From contig JAFQKO010000128.1 in assembly GCA_017396865.1 (NCBI GenBank), positions 1 to 5,799 on the forward strand: DNA of 5,799 bases, written 5' to 3'. Position numbers and translations under genes: made by a program. This DNA comes from Clostridia bacterium. GTDB taxonomy: Bacteria > Bacillota_A > Clostridia > Oscillospirales > QAKW01. Below, piece after piece: positions 4,417 through 5,799 of the stretch (the stretch's first letter is position 1; each line of letters starts with the position of its first letter). Under the pieces are notes generated by a model. The model made no database searches, was not told the origin of the DNA, and was given only the letters and a program-made list of their open reading frames with translations.

Positions 4417-5799
4417 GTGAGTTGGAAAAACCAAAAAACCCTACATAAAATTTTAATTGCGGCGGGAGCCGCCGCCATCGTGATCGGCATCGTTTTATTC
4501 TTGATCCTTTTCTTCGGGATCGACCCTGCCCCCGCTGAACAGGAAGATCAAAAGGAACAGCAAAGCGCAACCGAGCAGGCCGAGCAAAAGCAGGCCGAGC
4601 AGGCGGCGCAGGCGCTGATCCTTGAGGCGGATGCGCTGGCGGCGGGCTACGATTATCAAGGCGCCATCGCCCTGCTCAAGAGCTACGAGCAATTCGATCT
4701 CGTTCCCGCGCTGGCGGACAAGGTTGCAGCCTACCAAAAGGCAGACGGCGAGCTGGTCGTTTACGAGGATATGAGCAAGGTGACCCACATTTTCTTCCAT
4801 TCGCTGATCGTGGATCCCGCCCGCGCCTTCGACGGAGAATATTCCGAGGCCAATGCAGGATATAATCAATATATGACCACCGTTACCGAGTTCAATGCCA
4901 TGCTGGAGGAGCTGTATCGGCGGGATTACGTTTTGGTTTCCCCCTACGATGTGGCCCATGAGGTCAACGAGAACGGCAAGACCTCCTTTGCCTACGGCGA
5001 GCTGCGGTTGCCGAAGGGGAAAAAGCCCTTCGTTATGAGCCAGGACGACCTCAACTATTACAGCTTTATGGTCTGCGATAAAAACGGCGCGGGAGACATC
5101 CCCGCCTTTGCCGACAAAAACGGCGACGGCTATGCCTCCAAGGTTGTAGTCGGCGAGGACGGCTATCCCACCTGCGAATACATCGACGAAAACGGAAAGG
5201 TGACCTACGGCGACTACGATCTGGTGCCCCTTTTGGAAAAATTCATCCAAGCGCATCCCGACTTTTCCTACCATGGCGCCCGCGCCATCTTGGGAATGAC
5301 CGGCTACGAGGGGGTATTCGGCTATCGCACCAAGCCCGTTTACGAAGCAACGATGGGCGCAGAGCGCTATCAAAAAGAGGTGGAGGAGGCCAAGGCGGTG
5401 GCGCAATGCCTGCGGGATCACGGCTGGATCCTTGCCAGCCATTCCTATGCCCACCACGGCTACGGCAACATCTCCGCAGAGCGGGTCAAGCTCGACAGCG
5501 AAAAATGGGAGAAGACGGTTCAGCCCATCATCGGGGATTGCGACATTCTGCTTTATCCCAACGGCTCGGACATCGCAGGCGAAGGCCCTTACACCATGGA
5601 CAACGCAAAGTTCAAGGCCCTTTATGCCGACGGCTACCGCTATTTCTACAACGTGGACAGCTCGATCTATTGGTCCCAGCTCGGGGACACCTATTTCCGC
5701 GGCGGCAGACGGAATCTGGACGGCTATCGGATGTATCACAACCCGAAGCTTTTGGCGGATCTTTTTGATTCCGAAAAGATCTTTGATCCCCGGCACACC
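4417..5799 (+). CDS. Membrane-anchored polysaccharide deacetylase-like protein (NodB fold), 3' end missing
   Basis: An open frame of 461 codons from GTG to the window edge. A short positive N-terminus (WKNQK...HK) precedes one hydrophobic helix at about residues 12-33, so it is likely an N-in signal anchor with the rest outside. Residues 40-66 are a Glu/Gln/Ala-rich, probably coiled or extended stalk. Residues 67-108 look helical and TPR-like (GYDYQGAIALL). The catalytic part begins near THIFFHSLI (123-131). Its motifs match carbohydrate esterase family 4 variants: QDD with Asp210-Asp211 (base and metal ligand), SHSYAHH with His342 and His346 (metal ligands), YPNG (380-383), and RMYH with His441. 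About 130 residues separate the first two motifs, longer than in simple family members, and include DKNGDGY (233-239). It would remove acetyl groups from cell-wall or surface glycans, but the substrate is unknown. It has its own promoter. Confidence 0.85.
   Translation, partial: MSWKNQKTLHKILIAAGAAAIVIGIVLFLILFFGIDPAPAEQEDQKEQQSATEQAEQKQAEQAAQALILEADALAAGYDYQGAIALLKSYEQFDLVPALADKVAAYQKADGELVVYEDMSKVTHIFFHSLIVDPARAFDGEYSEANAGYNQYMTTVTEFNAMLEELYRRDYVLVSPYDVAHEVNENGKTSFAYGELRLPKGKKPFVMSQDDLNYYSFMVCDKNGAGDIPAFADKNGDGYASKVVVGEDGYPTCEYIDENGKVTYGDYDLVPLLEKFIQAHPDFSYHGARAILGMTGYEGVFGYRTKPVYEATMGAERYQKEVEEAKAVAQCLRDHGWILASHSYAHHGYGNISAERVKLDSEKWEKTVQPIIGDCDILLYPNGSDIAGEGPYTMDNAKFKALYADGYRYFYNVDSSIYWSQLGDTYFRGGRRNLDGYRMYHNPKLLADLFDSEKIFDPRHT

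Noticed and set aside
4495..5796. A 433-codon minus-strand open frame
   Set aside because: It is the antisense of the deacetylase-like gene. GC-rich codon use leaves this strand free of stops. The + strand frame has a promoter, a strong ribosome binding site, a signal anchor and catalytic motifs.

Overview
The window looks like a GC-rich member of the Bacillota (Clostridia, plausibly an Oscillospiraceae-like anaerobe). This is an inference. It rests on the GC-rich coding sequence, strong Shine-Dalgarno and sigma-A-type promoter signals, a YmdB-family phosphodiesterase, a PflX-type radical SAM protein, and a membrane-anchored deacetylase of a type I associate with clostridia. All real genes are on the + strand. 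No phage, transposon, CRISPR array or other obvious mobile element is visible.

Left part (1-4058): a tightly packed, apparently co-transcribed block. It starts with the 3' end of a probable beta-helix protein. Next come an AbgA-like M20D amidohydrolase, an EamA/DMT-family ten-helix permease, a PflX-type (COG1313) radical SAM enzyme and a YmdB-family metallophosphoesterase. The first gap is 24 bp. The other three junctions overlap by 4, 23 and 4 bases, so translational coupling is likely. No terminator or promoter is visible inside the block. The genes do not form one known pathway. The likely pairing is a hydrolase that cleaves an N-acyl or p-aminobenzoyl-glutamate-type substrate with a small-metabolite permease, followed by two housekeeping-type enzymes.

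Middle part (4055-4416): a non-coding hub. A near-consensus promoter, whose -35 box overlaps the ymdB-like stop codon, drives a tRNA-Leu(UAA) with encoded CCA and a strong terminator. Just downstream on the opposite strand is a diverged copy of the tRNA 3' end. It makes an almost continuous fold-back with the terminator at its centre. A 34-base segment containing the terminator is then repeated exactly 86 bases further on. A second strong promoter (TTGCAA-17-TATAAT) follows.

Right part (4417-5799): a GTG-started gene, open at the window edge, for a membrane-anchored NodB-type polysaccharide deacetylase-like protein. It has a Glu/Gln/Ala-rich helical stalk and an unusual insert between its first two catalytic motifs.

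I do not see a clearly new multi-gene system. The most unusual structure is the mirrored tRNA end and duplicated terminator.
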